Assembly (NCBI RefSeq): GCF_038957035.1 | Contig: NZ_CP152412.1 | Span: 992,001-1,056,000 of the forward strand | Length of the DNA: 64,000 bases | Origin: Bradyrhizobium sp. B097 | Lineage (GTDB): Bacteria; Pseudomonadota; Alphaproteobacteria; Rhizobiales; Xanthobacteraceae | Direction of reading: 5' to 3' | Shown: piece after piece, positions 43,675 to 52,858 of the stretch | How the letters are laid out: every line of letters begins with the position of its first letter | Numbering within the stretch: position 1 is the stretch's first letter | Program-made: the position numbers and the translations under genes | The notes under the pieces: generated by a model | Databases searched by the model: none | What the model saw: the letters and a program-made list of their open reading frames with translations, nothing else | What the model was told of the DNA's origin: nothing

Positions 43675-45462
43675 CTATCGTAGCTTCGCCACCGGCCCGA
43701 CATCGCGCGGCAACAGGCCTTCCTCGATCGCCTTGATCTGCAGCGCCAGATAGCGCGAGTTGATGCGGCATTGCGCGAGGCTGCCGGCGATGAACCACAG
43801 GCCGGGCTGCGGCGTGCGCGTATACATGTTGCGCAGCTCCTGGCCGTCGCCAAAACCCCAGATCGGGCCGACCCGCGCGGCCATCGCCTCGCCGAACAGC
43901 CTCTTCACCAGCTCTTCCTGCGGCCGGTAGCCGGTCGCGAGCACGATCAGATCGGCGGCCACCGTCTCGCCGCTCTTCAGCCGCGCGCCTTCGCTCACGA
44001 ACGTCTCGATGTCGGCGAACTGTTTCAGGTCGATCGCGCCGCTGGCGACGAGATCGGAGCAACCGACGTTGAAGTAGTAGCCGCCGCCGCGGGTCAGGTA
44101 CTTGAACTGCCAGCCGGTGCCGCCATCGCCGAAATCGAGCTTGAAGCCCTTGCGCGCGAGCCCGTCGAGCAGCGGTCTGTCGAGCTCCTTCGACTGCTCG
44201 GTCATCAGCACATGGCTGCGCTTGGCGAGCGCGAGCGGCATCGAGGTCGCGATCAGATCGTTGTCCTCGAGCGAGCCTTCATTGTAGGCGGCATAGGCGA
44301 GCTGCGCGGAGGGCTCGATATTGGTGATCAGCGTCGAGGAGCGCTGCACCAGCGTCACCTCGGCGCCAGAGGAATGCAGGTCCTGCGCGATGTCGTGGCC
44401 GCTATTACCGGTACCGATCACCAGCGCCCGCTTGCCTGCCCAATGCTCGCCGTCTTCATAGCCGCTCGAATGCAGCACCTTGCCGGAGAAAGTCTTCAAG
44501 CCGGGGATATCAGGCACGCTCGGAATGCCGCTGACGCCGGTCGCCATCACGACATGGCGCGGCTGCAGTTTCCTCGTCGTGCCGTCGGCGCGGCGCAGTT
44601 CGACGGTCCAGCGTCCCTGTGCGTCGTCATAGCTGCCGCCGACGAATTCGGTACCGGTCCAGAAGTTCAGCTCCATGGCATCGACATAGGATTCGAACCA
44701 GTTGGCGAGCTTGTCCTTCGGGATGTAGGTCGGCCAGTTCGGTGGGAACGGCATGTAGGGCAAATGATTGACCTGCACCTGGTTGTGCAGGGTCAGCGCG
44801 TGGTAGCGCTTGCGCCAATTGTCGCCGACGCGCGCCTCGCGGTCGACGATCAGCGCATCGATCTTGAGCTGTTGCAGCCGGGCGGCGATCGCAAGCCCGG
44901 CCTGTCCGCCGCCGACCACCAGCACATCGGGATCGCGGCCGGCATATTCGGCGGATGTCTTGCGCAGGTCGAGCCAGTTGGGGCCGCGGAAGTCGCGGGA
45001 ATATGCTTGTCCGCGCGGCCTTGTGTGTCCCTGCTGCTCCTCGAATCCCTTCAGTTCCTCGAGCGCGGTCAGCAACGTCCAGGCCTTCAGCCGATCGTCG
45101 TCGGCGGCGTCAGGGATCAGCCGCACGATGCCGTGGCCGCGGCCGACAGCGGTCTCGAACTTGAAGATCGCCTCGATCGCGTGGGTGCCGGCGCGCATCA
45201 CCCGGCGGGGCGCCGCACGCTCGGCATCGATGCGGAAGTCATGCGGCGCGCTGCGGCGCGCATGCGCCGGCAGGTCCTCGATGATCGCAAAGGCGCGGTT
45301 GACGGTCTGGATGTTCCAGCTCAGCGCCAGCACGTCGCGCCAGTAGCTCTCGGGATGGAACAGCGGCTTCAGCAGCACATCGTCGGGGCCCGCCAGCGCA
45401 TCCTCGAACTGCACAAGCCAATTGTCGGCGGCGACCGAAATATCGTCCGTCTTGTCGAGCAT
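43675..45462 (-). CDS. Flavin-containing monooxygenase with NTF2-like N-terminal domain
   Basis: 595 residues. Residues 10-145 resemble an NTF2/SnoaL-like fold (LFHPESYWRDVLALSWNIQT). The FAD-binding Rossmann motif VVGGGQAGLAIA is at about 182-193, and the second nucleotide motif VIGTGNSGHDIA near residue 360 binds NADPH. VVMATGVSGIPSVPDIPG and the ATGYRPQEE box complete the flavoprotein monooxygenase pattern (Baeyer-Villiger/FMO class). ATG 45462 is chosen over upstream frame extension because the NTF2 domain begins soon after. It probably adds oxygen to a ketone or hydrocarbon substrate of the operon. Confidence 0.85.
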   Translation of the reverse strand: MLDKTDDISVAADNWLVQFEDALAGPDDVLLKPLFHPESYWRDVLALSWNIQTVNRAFAIIEDLPAHARRSAPHDFRIDAERAAPRRVMRAGTHAIEAIFKFETAVGRGHGIVRLIPDAADDDRLKAWTLLTALEELKGFEEQQGHTRPRGQAYSRDFRGPNWLDLRKTSAEYAGRDPDVLVVGGGQAGLAIAARLQQLKIDALIVDREARVGDNWRKRYHALTLHNQVQVNHLPYMPFPPNWPTYIPKDKLANWFESYVDAMELNFWTGTEFVGGSYDDAQGRWTVELRRADGTTRKLQPRHVVMATGVSGIPSVPDIPGLKTFSGKVLHSSGYEDGEHWAGKRALVIGTGNSGHDIAQDLHSSGAEVTLVQRSSTLITNIEPSAQLAYAAYNEGSLEDNDLIATSMPLALAKRSHVLMTEQSKELDRPLLDGLARKGFKLDFGDGGTGWQFKYLTRGGGYYFNVGCSDLVASGAIDLKQFADIETFVSEGARLKSGETVAADLIVLATGYRPQEELVKRLFGEAMAARVGPIWGFGDGQELRNMYTRTPQPGLWFIAGSLAQCRINSRYLALQIKAIEEGLLPRDVGPVAKLR

Positions 45463-45573
45463 TGAGCGTTTCTCGTCATCGGCCGCCTTGGTGACGTTTT
45501 CTTGGCGGCGTTCCCTTGCTGGCAAGCCTATACCCATTGGCGAGGCCGCAGAAAGGGCGCGACGGGATATCGC

Positions 45574-46659
45574 CTATTCGGCCAGCGACAGGATCAGGCC
45601 TTGATCCGGCGGAACGCGGCCCTGCAGGGTATCGAGATAGGCCTCGCGCACCGCGGCCGGGCCGCGCCGCTCGACGACATCGAGCCAATTGGGCAGATGC
45701 GGCACGAGCTCCGTCCACGCGGCGCCGAAACGCTGGTCGATGCCGCCGGGACCCCATTCCTTGGCGCGCTTGCGGATCTGGTCCGGGGCGAAGAACCACA
45801 CCGGCTTGGCGCCGGGCAGCGTCGGCTCGTCCGGCTCGCTCGCGCGATGCGTGAGCCCGACACGGCCGGAATAGACCATCTGCGCACCAAAATGCCGGTG
45901 CAGGGCCTCGCGCAGCGCACTGTTGCCGGCCATGTCGACATAGGCGACAGGCTCAGCCGCCGGGATCGCGGCGACCTGGTCATAGGTGACGACCTCGTCA
46001 TAGCAGCCGAGCGAAGTGACGAAATCGACATTGCCCTTCGAGGTCAGCCCGATCACCCGGATACCGCGCTTGTGCAGGAGATGGGCGAGCCCGAACGCGG
46101 TCTTGCTCGAGGCCGACGACAGGATGACGCGGCGTGCGCCGTAGAACGCGTTCTCGGCCAGGGCGTCGTCGACCAGGAACGACAGCATGAACAAGGGCAG
46201 CAGGAGCGCGCGGAAGTCGCCTTGCTGGCCGGCATAGGTCGGATCGCCGGAGACGCGGGCATAGGCATTGTAGACCGGCGAGACCTCCTGGCGGTGCGCG
46301 GCGCCGTCGCGCAAGCCGCGCTTGCTGACATCGGCCGCTTCAATGACAAGATGGGTCGCCATCGGGAAATAGCCGAACAGCGTTTCGCCGGCGGTGATCA
46401 TGGGATGTTTCGAGGCCAGCACCTCGCCAAAGCCCCACACCGGGATGATGCCGTAACCGTCGGGCGCCGGAAACAGCTGCCAGTATTTCAGCTGCTCGCC
46501 GATCACCGCGTAGGTAATGTTATTGGCGGTGAAGGCGAAGCGGGTCACCTTCACCAGCAGCGCGTCGGCCGGCAGCGCCGCGGCATCGGGCAATCGCGTC
46601 TCGATCACCTTGCATTGCTGCAGGTCGTTGCGGATAACGATGAAGTCAGTGGCGTTCAT
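45574..46659 (-). CDS. DUF2855 protein (medium-chain reductase-like)
   Basis: 361 residues. It matches the DUF2855 family by FTANNITYAVIGEQLKYWQLFP and WGFGEVLASKHPMITAGETLFGYFPMA. A degenerate Rossmann region (VILSSASSKTAFGLAHLL, VIGLTSKGNVDFVTSLGCYDEVVTYD) resembles zinc-free medium-chain dehydrogenases. No catalytic zinc ligands are visible. Such proteins are often encoded beside acyl-CoA ligases and monooxygenases. A role in reducing an enone or ketone intermediate is plausible but unproven. ATG 46659 fits the family start MNATDFIVIRNDL. Confidence 0.8.
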   Translation of the reverse strand: MNATDFIVIRNDLQQCKVIETRLPDAAALPADALLVKVTRFAFTANNITYAVIGEQLKYWQLFPAPDGYGIIPVWGFGEVLASKHPMITAGETLFGYFPMATHLVIEAADVSKRGLRDGAAHRQEVSPVYNAYARVSGDPTYAGQQGDFRALLLPLFMLSFLVDDALAENAFYGARRVILSSASSKTAFGLAHLLHKRGIRVIGLTSKGNVDFVTSLGCYDEVVTYDQVAAIPAAEPVAYVDMAGNSALREALHRHFGAQMVYSGRVGLTHRASEPDEPTLPGAKPVWFFAPDQIRKRAKEWGPGGIDQRFGAAWTELVPHLPNWLDVVERRGPAAVREAYLDTLQGRVPPDQGLILSLAE

Positions 46660-46762
46660 GGCGATGATCCCGGCGTCAGGTGCGCCGGCATCGTTGCGTC
46701 GATCGCCGGCCTTTTGCAACAGCAACTAAGTTTGAAACGCCGTTCGCCTCACCGTCACCTCG

Positions 46763-48280
46763 TCAGCGAAGCTGCCCTTCGCGGTAGAGGTCGCGCAGCT
46801 TGCGCTTGAAGATCTTGCCGGTGGCCTCGCGCGGCAGCGCGTCCATGAAGCGGATGTCCCTCGGCACCTTGAAATTGGCGAGCTTGCCGCGGAGGAATTC
46901 CTGGATCGCCGCAACCGAGAGCATGCTGCCCGCTTCCGGCTCGACGCAGGCGAACAGCCGCTCGCCATATTCGTCGTCGGGCACGCCGAATACCGCGCAG
47001 TCGCGGACGCCCGGCATGCCGATCAGGGTATTCTCGATCTCGGCGGGATAGATGTTGACGCCGCCCGAGATCACCATGTCGCGCTTGCGGTCGCACAGGA
47101 ACAGATAGCCGTCCGCGTCGAGATAGCCGACATCGCCGACGCTGATCAGGCCGTCGTGATCGGCCTCGGCGCGTGCCTTGGCGTTGCCGTGATAGTCGAA
47201 GTCCGAGATCAACGTCTGACGCATGAAGATCTCGCCGGGCTCGCCGACGTCGCATTGCGTTCCGTCGGGCCGGAAGATCTTGACGATGCCGCCCTCGATG
47301 GCGCGGCCGACCGTGCCGGGCTTGGCCAGCGCTTCGGCGGACGAATGCCACACCGGGATGCCGGTCTCGGTCGAGCCGAGATACTCGTTGATGACGGGGC
47401 CCCACCATTCGATCATCGCGCGCTTGACGTCGACCGGGCAGGGCGCCGCGCCGTGCACGATGAAGCGCAGCGACGACAGGTCGTAGCGACGCCGTGTCTC
47501 GTCCGGGAGGCGCAGCAGCCGCACGAACATGGTCGGCACCATATGCATGTGGGTGACATGGTGACGCTCGATCAATTGCAGCAGATCCTCGGGATCGAAG
47601 CGCGGCTCGAGCACGATCGCGCAGCCGCAGCGAAACGCGAGCATGCCATAGGAGTGCGGCGCCGAATGATACATCGGGCCGTTCATCAGGATCACCTGGT
47701 CCTCGTTCGGCTTGACGCCGTAGGTGATGGCGCCGACGCGCGCGGCCGCCGCCTGCTGCTCTGATGGCATCGGCTTGCGCTTGACGCCCTTTGGCAGTCC
47801 CGTGGTGCCGGACGTGTAGAACATCGGCGCTGCGCCGATCGGCGCGTCGGCCAGCGGTTGATGCGTTTCACGCCAGATATCCCAATCGGTCATGCCGTCG
47901 GGCACGCGCGTGGACGCCGGCGCCACGCCATAGGCCGCGGCAATCTCCGGCGGCGTCGTCACCACCAGCAGCTTGATCCCCGGCGGCAGCCCGTCGTGGA
48001 TCTGCGGCAGCAGATCGGCGTGGCAGACCAGCGTGTCGGCGCCGCTGTCGGACAGGATGTAGGCGACCTCGTCGGCCTTCAGATGCCAGTTGATCGGCAC
48101 CACCGGGCTGCCGAGCGCGGCTGCGGCCGCGACCACCTCGAACAACGCGAAATCGTTGCGCAGCATCATGCCGACCGGCTTGCCGCCCTGCACGCCGAGC
48201 GCGCGGAAGCCGGTCGCCGCCCGCGCGATGCGGGCGTGAATGTCGCTATAGCTGATCTGTCGGTCGCCGCTGATGATCAT
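46763..48280 (-). CDS. Acyl-CoA synthetase (AMP-dependent ligase)
   Basis: 505 residues. The ATP/AMP motif FYTSGTTGLPKGVKR is near residue 155, YLGSTETG is the A5-type motif, GYLFLCDRKRDMVISGGVNIYPAEIE is the hinge region, and the C-terminal GKIFKRKLRD carries the catalytic Lys. It activates a carboxylic acid to its CoA thioester. The sequence is closest in style to fatty or cyclic acyl-CoA ligases used in terpenoid or steroid-like catabolism, but the substrate is not deducible. It follows the nitronate monooxygenase gene by about 30 bp. Confidence 0.88.
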   Translation of the reverse strand: MIISGDRQISYSDIHARIARAATGFRALGVQGGKPVGMMLRNDFALFEVVAAAAALGSPVVPINWHLKADEVAYILSDSGADTLVCHADLLPQIHDGLPPGIKLLVVTTPPEIAAAYGVAPASTRVPDGMTDWDIWRETHQPLADAPIGAAPMFYTSGTTGLPKGVKRKPMPSEQQAAAARVGAITYGVKPNEDQVILMNGPMYHSAPHSYGMLAFRCGCAIVLEPRFDPEDLLQLIERHHVTHMHMVPTMFVRLLRLPDETRRRYDLSSLRFIVHGAAPCPVDVKRAMIEWWGPVINEYLGSTETGIPVWHSSAEALAKPGTVGRAIEGGIVKIFRPDGTQCDVGEPGEIFMRQTLISDFDYHGNAKARAEADHDGLISVGDVGYLDADGYLFLCDRKRDMVISGGVNIYPAEIENTLIGMPGVRDCAVFGVPDDEYGERLFACVEPEAGSMLSVAAIQEFLRGKLANFKVPRDIRFMDALPREATGKIFKRKLRDLYREGQLR

Positions 48281-48310
48281 GCCGGGTCTCTCCAGGCGGT
48301 TGTCCGGGCG

Positions 48311-49282
48311 TCAGGCGCTGGCCCGCAGGAAGTCGCTGCGCGCCTCGGTGTACTCCGCCTTCAGCCGCGCCACCAGTTCGGCGACCGGCGGGGCGTCGGT
48401 GATCTGGCCGATGCCCTGGCCCGAGCCCCAGATGTCGCGCCAGGCCTTGGCCTTCGTGTTGCCGCCGGAGCCGAAATTCATCTTCGACTTGTCGGCGACC
48501 GGCAGATTGCCCGGATCGAGGCCTGCGGCCGCGATCGACGGCCCGAGGTAGTTGCCGTGCACGCCAGTGAACAGGTTCGAATAGACGATGTCGTGCGCGG
48601 CGTATTCGGTCAGCGCCTGCTTGTACCTGATGTCGGCGTTGGCTTCCTCGGTCGCTATGAAGCGGGTGCCGACATAGGCGAGGTCGGCGCCGAGCGCGAG
48701 TGCGGACGCGATGCTCCAGCCGTCGGAGATCGCGCCCGACAGCAGGATGGTGCCCTTGAACCACTGCTTGACCTCGCGCACCAGCGCGAACGGCGACAGC
48801 GTGCCGGCATGGCCGCCCGCGCCGGCGCAGACCAGGATCAATCCGTCGACGCCCTGCTCGGCGGCCTTGCGGGCGTGCTTCACGTTGATGACGTCGTGGA
48901 ACACCACGCCACCATAGGAATGCGCGGCCTCGACGATCTCGGACGGCGGCCGCAGCGAGGTGATGATGATGGGCACCTTGTGCTTCACGCAGGTTTCCAT
49001 GTCGTGCATCAGCCGGTCGTTGGAGGCGTGGCAGATCTGGTTGACCGCGTAGGGCGCGACCTTCTTCTCCGGGTGCTTCGCCTGGTACTCCCCGAGCTCG
49101 TTCTCGATCTGCGTCAGCCATTCGTCGAGCTTCTCGACCGGGCGGGCGTTGAGCGCCGGGAAAGAGCCGACGATGCCGGCCTTGCACTGCGCGATGACGA
49201 GCTCGGGCCCCGAGACGATGAACAGCGGGGAGCCGACGACCGGCAGTTCGAGCCTGTTGGCGAGCGAGGCGGGCAGCGACAT
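48311..49282 (-). CDS. Nitronate monooxygenase-family FMN enzyme
   Basis: 323 residues with a TIM-barrel FMN fold. PVVGSPLFIVSGPELVIAQCKAGIVGSFPALN is the N-terminal signature (in parts), CAGAGGHAGTLSPFAL holds the FMN phosphate and catalytic-loop residues with His, and LLSGAISDGWSIASALALGADLAYVGTRFIAT is the second phosphate-binding segment. Family members oxidise nitronates or act as quinone or enoyl reductases. It is the first gene of the operon with the acyl-CoA ligase behind it. Its promoter faces a LysR gene. Confidence 0.87.
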   Translation of the reverse strand: MSLPASLANRLELPVVGSPLFIVSGPELVIAQCKAGIVGSFPALNARPVEKLDEWLTQIENELGEYQAKHPEKKVAPYAVNQICHASNDRLMHDMETCVKHKVPIIITSLRPPSEIVEAAHSYGGVVFHDVINVKHARKAAEQGVDGLILVCAGAGGHAGTLSPFALVREVKQWFKGTILLSGAISDGWSIASALALGADLAYVGTRFIATEEANADIRYKQALTEYAAHDIVYSNLFTGVHGNYLGPSIAAAGLDPGNLPVADKSKMNFGSGGNTKAKAWRDIWGSGQGIGQITDAPPVAELVARLKAEYTEARSDFLRASA

Positions 49283-49403
49283 TGTTCGGATCCTCCATGC
49301 GCGCCGCCCGGCCGGTGGCCGGGGCGGATCGCGATTTGTTATGATGGCTGGAGCGGCGGCTCCCTTGGCGCGGCAATATAAGGCTGGACGGCTGCGTCAT
49401 GAC

Positions 49404-49417
49404 GTTCAATATTGAAC
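49404..49417. promoter_or_regulatory. Perfect palindrome GTTCAATATTGAAC, candidate LysR operator
   Basis: A 14-bp perfect palindrome in the 174-bp gap between divergent nitronate monooxygenase and LysR genes, 40 bp before the LysR start. It contains the TTCAA/TTGAA symmetry typical of LysR boxes (T-N11-A form). Binding is inferred. Confidence 0.6.
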
Positions 49418-49456
49418 AGCTGATTGGCCAGAAATGAACATAGGTGCGGCGGCGGC

Positions 49457-50344
49457 ATGGATTGGGAGCTTTGCAAGACGTTCGTCGCGGTGGCCGAGAC
49501 GCGCAGCTTCGCCGGCGCGGCGCGGCGGCTGCGCATCAGCCACCCCACCGTCGGCCGCAACGTCGCGGCGTTGGAGAAGCAGCTCGGGACCCGCCTGTTC
49601 GCCCGTTCGAATGACGGCTTGTCGCTGACATCGCATGGCCGCAAGTTCCGCGAGCACACCGAGGTGATGGCTGCTGCGGCGCTGCGCGCGGAGGCGGCCG
49701 CGTCCGCCACCGGGGAGCAGGCCCGCGGCGTCGTGAAGCTGTCGATCGGCGCGACGCTGGCGGCGCATTGGCTGATGCCGCGCCTCGGGCCGTTCCTGCG
49801 CGATCACGCCAACATCCAGCTCGAGATCATCACGCACCCGTTTCCGGCGAGCGTGCGGCGCCGCGAGGCCGACGTGGTGCTGCGGCCGGTCGATGCCGGA
49901 GACGAGAACCTGATCGGGCGCAAGATCGGACGGCTCGGCGCCGGCTTCTACACGTCACGCGGTTATGCGGCCGGGCGCAAGCTGCCGGAACGGCCGGATG
50001 AGTGGCGGGGGCACAGCGTGATCGGGTTTGCCGACCAGGCCTCGAATGCGCGCCTGGCGCGGTGGAGCGATGTCATCACGCGGCAGGGCACGCTGGTGAT
50101 GCGTTGCTCCTCGCAGGGCGATATGCTGGCAGCGGCGCGGGCCGGGCTCGGGATTTGCGCGCTGTCCTGTCTGGTCGGGGCCGACTATCCCGATCTGGTT
50201 CGGGTCGCTCCGCAAAAGCTGTCGAGCCTCTCCGATCTCTGGCTGCTCGCCCATCCCGACCTGGTCGAGCTTCCCTCGGTGCGCGCCGTCATCGGCTTCG
50301 TCACCGATTGCGCGCGCGAGGACCGCGTCAGGCTGCGCGGTTAG
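49457..50344 (+). CDS. LysR-family regulator, probably of the catabolic operon
   Basis: 295 residues. The N-terminal helix-turn-helix (LCKTFVAVAETRSFAGAARRLRISHPTVGRNVAALEKQLGTRLF in pieces) is canonical. The effector domain (VVKLSIGATLAAHWLMPRLGPFLRDHANIQLEI) follows from about residue 85. The ATG at 49457 begins MDWELCKTF just before the HTH; earlier in-frame codons would run into the palindrome region. It diverges from the nitronate monooxygenase operon, the standard LysR layout for an activator responding to a pathway metabolite. Confidence 0.88.
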   Translation: MDWELCKTFVAVAETRSFAGAARRLRISHPTVGRNVAALEKQLGTRLFARSNDGLSLTSHGRKFREHTEVMAAAALRAEAAASATGEQARGVVKLSIGATLAAHWLMPRLGPFLRDHANIQLEIITHPFPASVRRREADVVLRPVDAGDENLIGRKIGRLGAGFYTSRGYAAGRKLPERPDEWRGHSVIGFADQASNARLARWSDVITRQGTLVMRCSSQGDMLAAARAGLGICALSCLVGADYPDLVRVAPQKLSSLSDLWLLAHPDLVELPSVRAVIGFVTDCAREDRVRLRG

Positions 50345-50455
50345 AGCGTTTTCGAGCGAAGTGGATACCGGTTCGCGTCAAGAAAACGCGTCAAAACGAA
50401 AATCTAGAGCCCCGTTCCGATTCCATCGGAACGGAAAAGGGCTCTAGAACGTGTT
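50342..50455. repeat. Palindromic element acting as bidirectional terminator
   Basis: A strong nested hairpin spans about 50404-50448: outer arms TCTAGAGCCC/GGGCTCTAGA and inner arms CCGTTCCGAT/ATCGGAACGG. The preceding GAGCGTTTTCGAGCGAAGTG segment belongs to a repeat class I recall from Bradyrhizobium intergenic regions. It lies between the convergent LysR and GH17 genes. Confidence 0.7.
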
Positions 50456-50456
50456 T

Positions 50457-51968
50457 TCAGGCGCGGGCCCGCCATAACGTTACCGCGAGCAACACGAAGG
50501 CAGCGCAAGTCCACAGCGACTGCCAGTTCTCTGGCCCTTCGTTGAGCCCTGTGTAGGCTGCGGCTGCAAGGAAAATGCCGGCAAACATCGTTTCCGCCAG
50601 AGGGCGGTTTCCCTTCCCGGGAGGATTGAGCAGCGTCAAGGCTGCAAAAGGCACCGCCGCCATCGTGAGGGGTGCGAACGGAAAATCGATGAAGCGCGGG
50701 TCGAAGATGAGACCGAGTGCTGTCGCTGTGCCGATCACGGCGGTGACCATCAAGGCCAATCCGTGCATCGTCACCAGTATCGATTCAGTGTGGTAGCCCC
50801 TCGGACCCAGCAATTCGGCAAAGCTGGGCGCTGCGCGGCCCGACATCAGGGCGTTGGCACCGAACACCGGCGAGGCCGTTGCCGCCACAAGAAGCGAGCC
50901 CCACACAAGCCAGCCTCCGGTGCCGTAGCTCTCATAGACCAGTCGTTGCGCGGCGACCCCGAACAGGATTCCGGCCGTGGTCGCAGAGAGTCCGACCGCA
51001 AGCCATGACGCGAAGTCGGGCTCCTTCGGCTTACGGCGCGAGGTCAGCCAGGCTGCGCCGAATACCAGGATCGCCAGCGCCATTCCGCTGCACATTTGCA
51101 GTTTCCAGAACGGAAAATTGCTGATCGGCAGGCCGGCCGGATACTTCAGTGTTCGCTCTTCGGAATCGAACAGGCCCCAGGATCCGCCCACCGTGCCCTC
51201 GATCTCCCGCTTCCATCCTTCGTCATAGGCCTCGAACAGGTTGACGCGGAAATGCTCGCGCCGGGCAAGGTCGAGCACCTCCGAGACCACCCGCGCCTGA
51301 TTGACGCGTGACGGCAGCGCGGATTCGCGCATGCGCCCCTCGCTCGGCCAGCCTACTTCTCCGATAAAGATTTCCTTGCCCGGAAAAACCGCCGCGATCT
51401 GCTGGCGCATCTCGTCAGCGTGAGCGGCGGCACGTTCCGCGGGGATCGGGATATTCTCCCAGTACGGCAGGATGTGAATCGTGATGAAGTCGACGGCGTC
51501 GGAAAGTTCGCGATTGCTCAGCCAGAACTCCCAGACGTCGGCATAGGTGACGGGGACGCTGACCTGCGCCTTGATCGAACGGATCAGGTCGCGGAGGTCG
51601 GACGCCGCCATTTCCTTGCGCAGGAGAACCTCGTTGCCGACCACGAGCGCAATGATCGTGTCGGGATATTGCTTGGCGAGGCGGATCGCCGTTTCGACCT
51701 GCGTTGCATTCTTCTTTCGATCCCGATCGAGGAAAATGCCCTGAATGACTTTCAGCCCCGCCTTGGCTGCGAGCCCGGGGATCTGGTCGAGACCGAGATC
51801 GGTCGCATAGGTGCGGATGCAGTTGGATATCTTCGCGAGTTGCGCGAGATCTTCCGCGATCTGTTCCGGCGTGACCTGCGTCGCGGGAGCAAGTGATGTC
51901 TGATTGTTGCGGAACGGGGCGTAGGAGATGCACTGAACTTTGTCATTTGGATCAATTGGTGCGCGCAC
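50457..51968 (-). CDS. GH17 glucanase-like domain fused to multi-helix membrane domain
   Basis: At least 503 residues. Residues 1-280 form a GH17 TIM barrel: ISYAPFRNNQ, NCIRTYATDLGLDQIPGLAAKAGLKVIQGIFLD (in parts), VVGNEVLLR with the proton-donor Glu, and IFIGEVGWPSEG with the nucleophile Glu. Residues 290-500 have about seven membrane helices. This architecture is seen in proteins linked to beta-glucan synthesis or modification in rhizobia. GTG 51968 is the first canonical start, but the frame is open to about 52147 and encodes a membrane anchor (TPLTLLLISLGAIAAAWWWL) just upstream. AAGGAGG at 52068-52074 stands six bases before a CTG at 52059-52061, so the true start is probably that CTG. 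Confidence 0.8.
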   Translation of the reverse strand: MRAPIDPNDKVQCISYAPFRNNQTSLAPATQVTPEQIAEDLAQLAKISNCIRTYATDLGLDQIPGLAAKAGLKVIQGIFLDRDRKKNATQVETAIRLAKQYPDTIIALVVGNEVLLRKEMAASDLRDLIRSIKAQVSVPVTYADVWEFWLSNRELSDAVDFITIHILPYWENIPIPAERAAAHADEMRQQIAAVFPGKEIFIGEVGWPSEGRMRESALPSRVNQARVVSEVLDLARREHFRVNLFEAYDEGWKREIEGTVGGSWGLFDSEERTLKYPAGLPISNFPFWKLQMCSGMALAILVFGAAWLTSRRKPKEPDFASWLAVGLSATTAGILFGVAAQRLVYESYGTGGWLVWGSLLVAATASPVFGANALMSGRAAPSFAELLGPRGYHTESILVTMHGLALMVTAVIGTATALGLIFDPRFIDFPFAPLTMAAVPFAALTLLNPPGKGNRPLAETMFAGIFLAAAAYTGLNEGPENWQSLWTCAAFVLLAVTLWRARA

Positions 51969-52182
51969 CAGGCTGACCGGGATGCCCAGCCACCACCACG
52001 CCGCGGCGATAGCCCCGAGGGATATCAGGAGAAGCGTCAGTGGAGTGCGAAGTGAAACCAGGTCCGTCCTCCTTGCAGGAAGGATGTGCTGGGAAAAATG
52101 GGCGAGGCCGGCAAATTGAATAAGTATTCGTCTGCTCTTGCTATATCATGCGATCACGTAGTTGGAATGTTTTCTCGACGAC

Positions 52183-52836
52183 CTACTTCGCGCCGGCGAT
52201 CACGCCTTCGCGATTCCTGAGTACGCGATAATAGGCCCACCACAGATGCGCGGCGGCGCCGCGCAGCGGACGCCACGGCTCGGCAAGCGGTGCCATCTGC
52301 TTCGGCGTCGGCCGCTCCTTCAGCCCGAGCCCGACCTTGACCGCTTCCTGCACGGCGAGGTCGCCGGCGGGCCACGCATCGCCATGGCCGAGGCAGAACA
52401 AGAGATAGACGTCGGCGGTCCACGGGCCGATCCCGGGCAGCGCGGTCAGCGTGTTGTGTGCGGCATCGGCCTCTTCGTTGGCGAGCACGTCGAGATTCAG
52501 CCGCTCCTCCGCGAGCTCGCGCGCGATGTGCTTCAGCGTCTTGATCTTGGCCGCGGAGAGCCCGAGCCGGCCAAGCCGGTCGGCCCGCGCCTTGCGGATC
52601 GTCTCATGGTGGAACGGGTCGAATGCCTTGCTGACGCGGCCCCAGATCGCGGCAGCACTCGCGGTCGACAGCTGCTGGCCGCAGACGATCGCGGCAAGTC
52701 CCGCAAACCCCGGCTCGCGCTGCCGGATCGCCGGCATGCCGGTCAGTTCGAGGATCGGGCGCAGCCGTCGATCCTGGTCGACCAGCTTCTGGATGGCCTC
52801 GTCGAGGTCGGTCTGGGTTTCGAGATGAATCAGCAT
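52183..52836 (-). CDS. DNA-3-methyladenine glycosylase II (AlkA-like)
   Basis: 217 residues of the HhH-GPD superfamily. GLAAIVCGQQLSTASAAAIWGRV is the first helical part, the helix-hairpin-helix is TALPGIGPWTADVYLLFCLG, and the catalytic Asp159 lies in PAGDLAVQ. There is no iron-sulphur cluster, consistent with AlkA rather than Nth or MutY. It removes alkylated bases in base excision repair. It is divergent from gluQRS across a composite palindromic repeat. Confidence 0.87.
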   Translation of the reverse strand: MLIHLETQTDLDEAIQKLVDQDRRLRPILELTGMPAIRQREPGFAGLAAIVCGQQLSTASAAAIWGRVSKAFDPFHHETIRKARADRLGRLGLSAAKIKTLKHIARELAEERLNLDVLANEEADAAHNTLTALPGIGPWTADVYLLFCLGHGDAWPAGDLAVQEAVKVGLGLKERPTPKQMAPLAEPWRPLRGAAAHLWWAYYRVLRNREGVIAGAK

Positions 52837-52858
52837 TGCGGGATCTGCATCGGCTTGT

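Noticed and set aside
43771..45465. 564-codon rightward frame over the flavin monooxygenase
   Set aside because: Shadow: the opposite strand has the FAD and NADPH motifs in order.
47858..49381. 507-codon rightward frame over the acyl-CoA ligase and nitronate monooxygenase
   Set aside because: It crosses two real leftward genes and their gap and lacks any domain.
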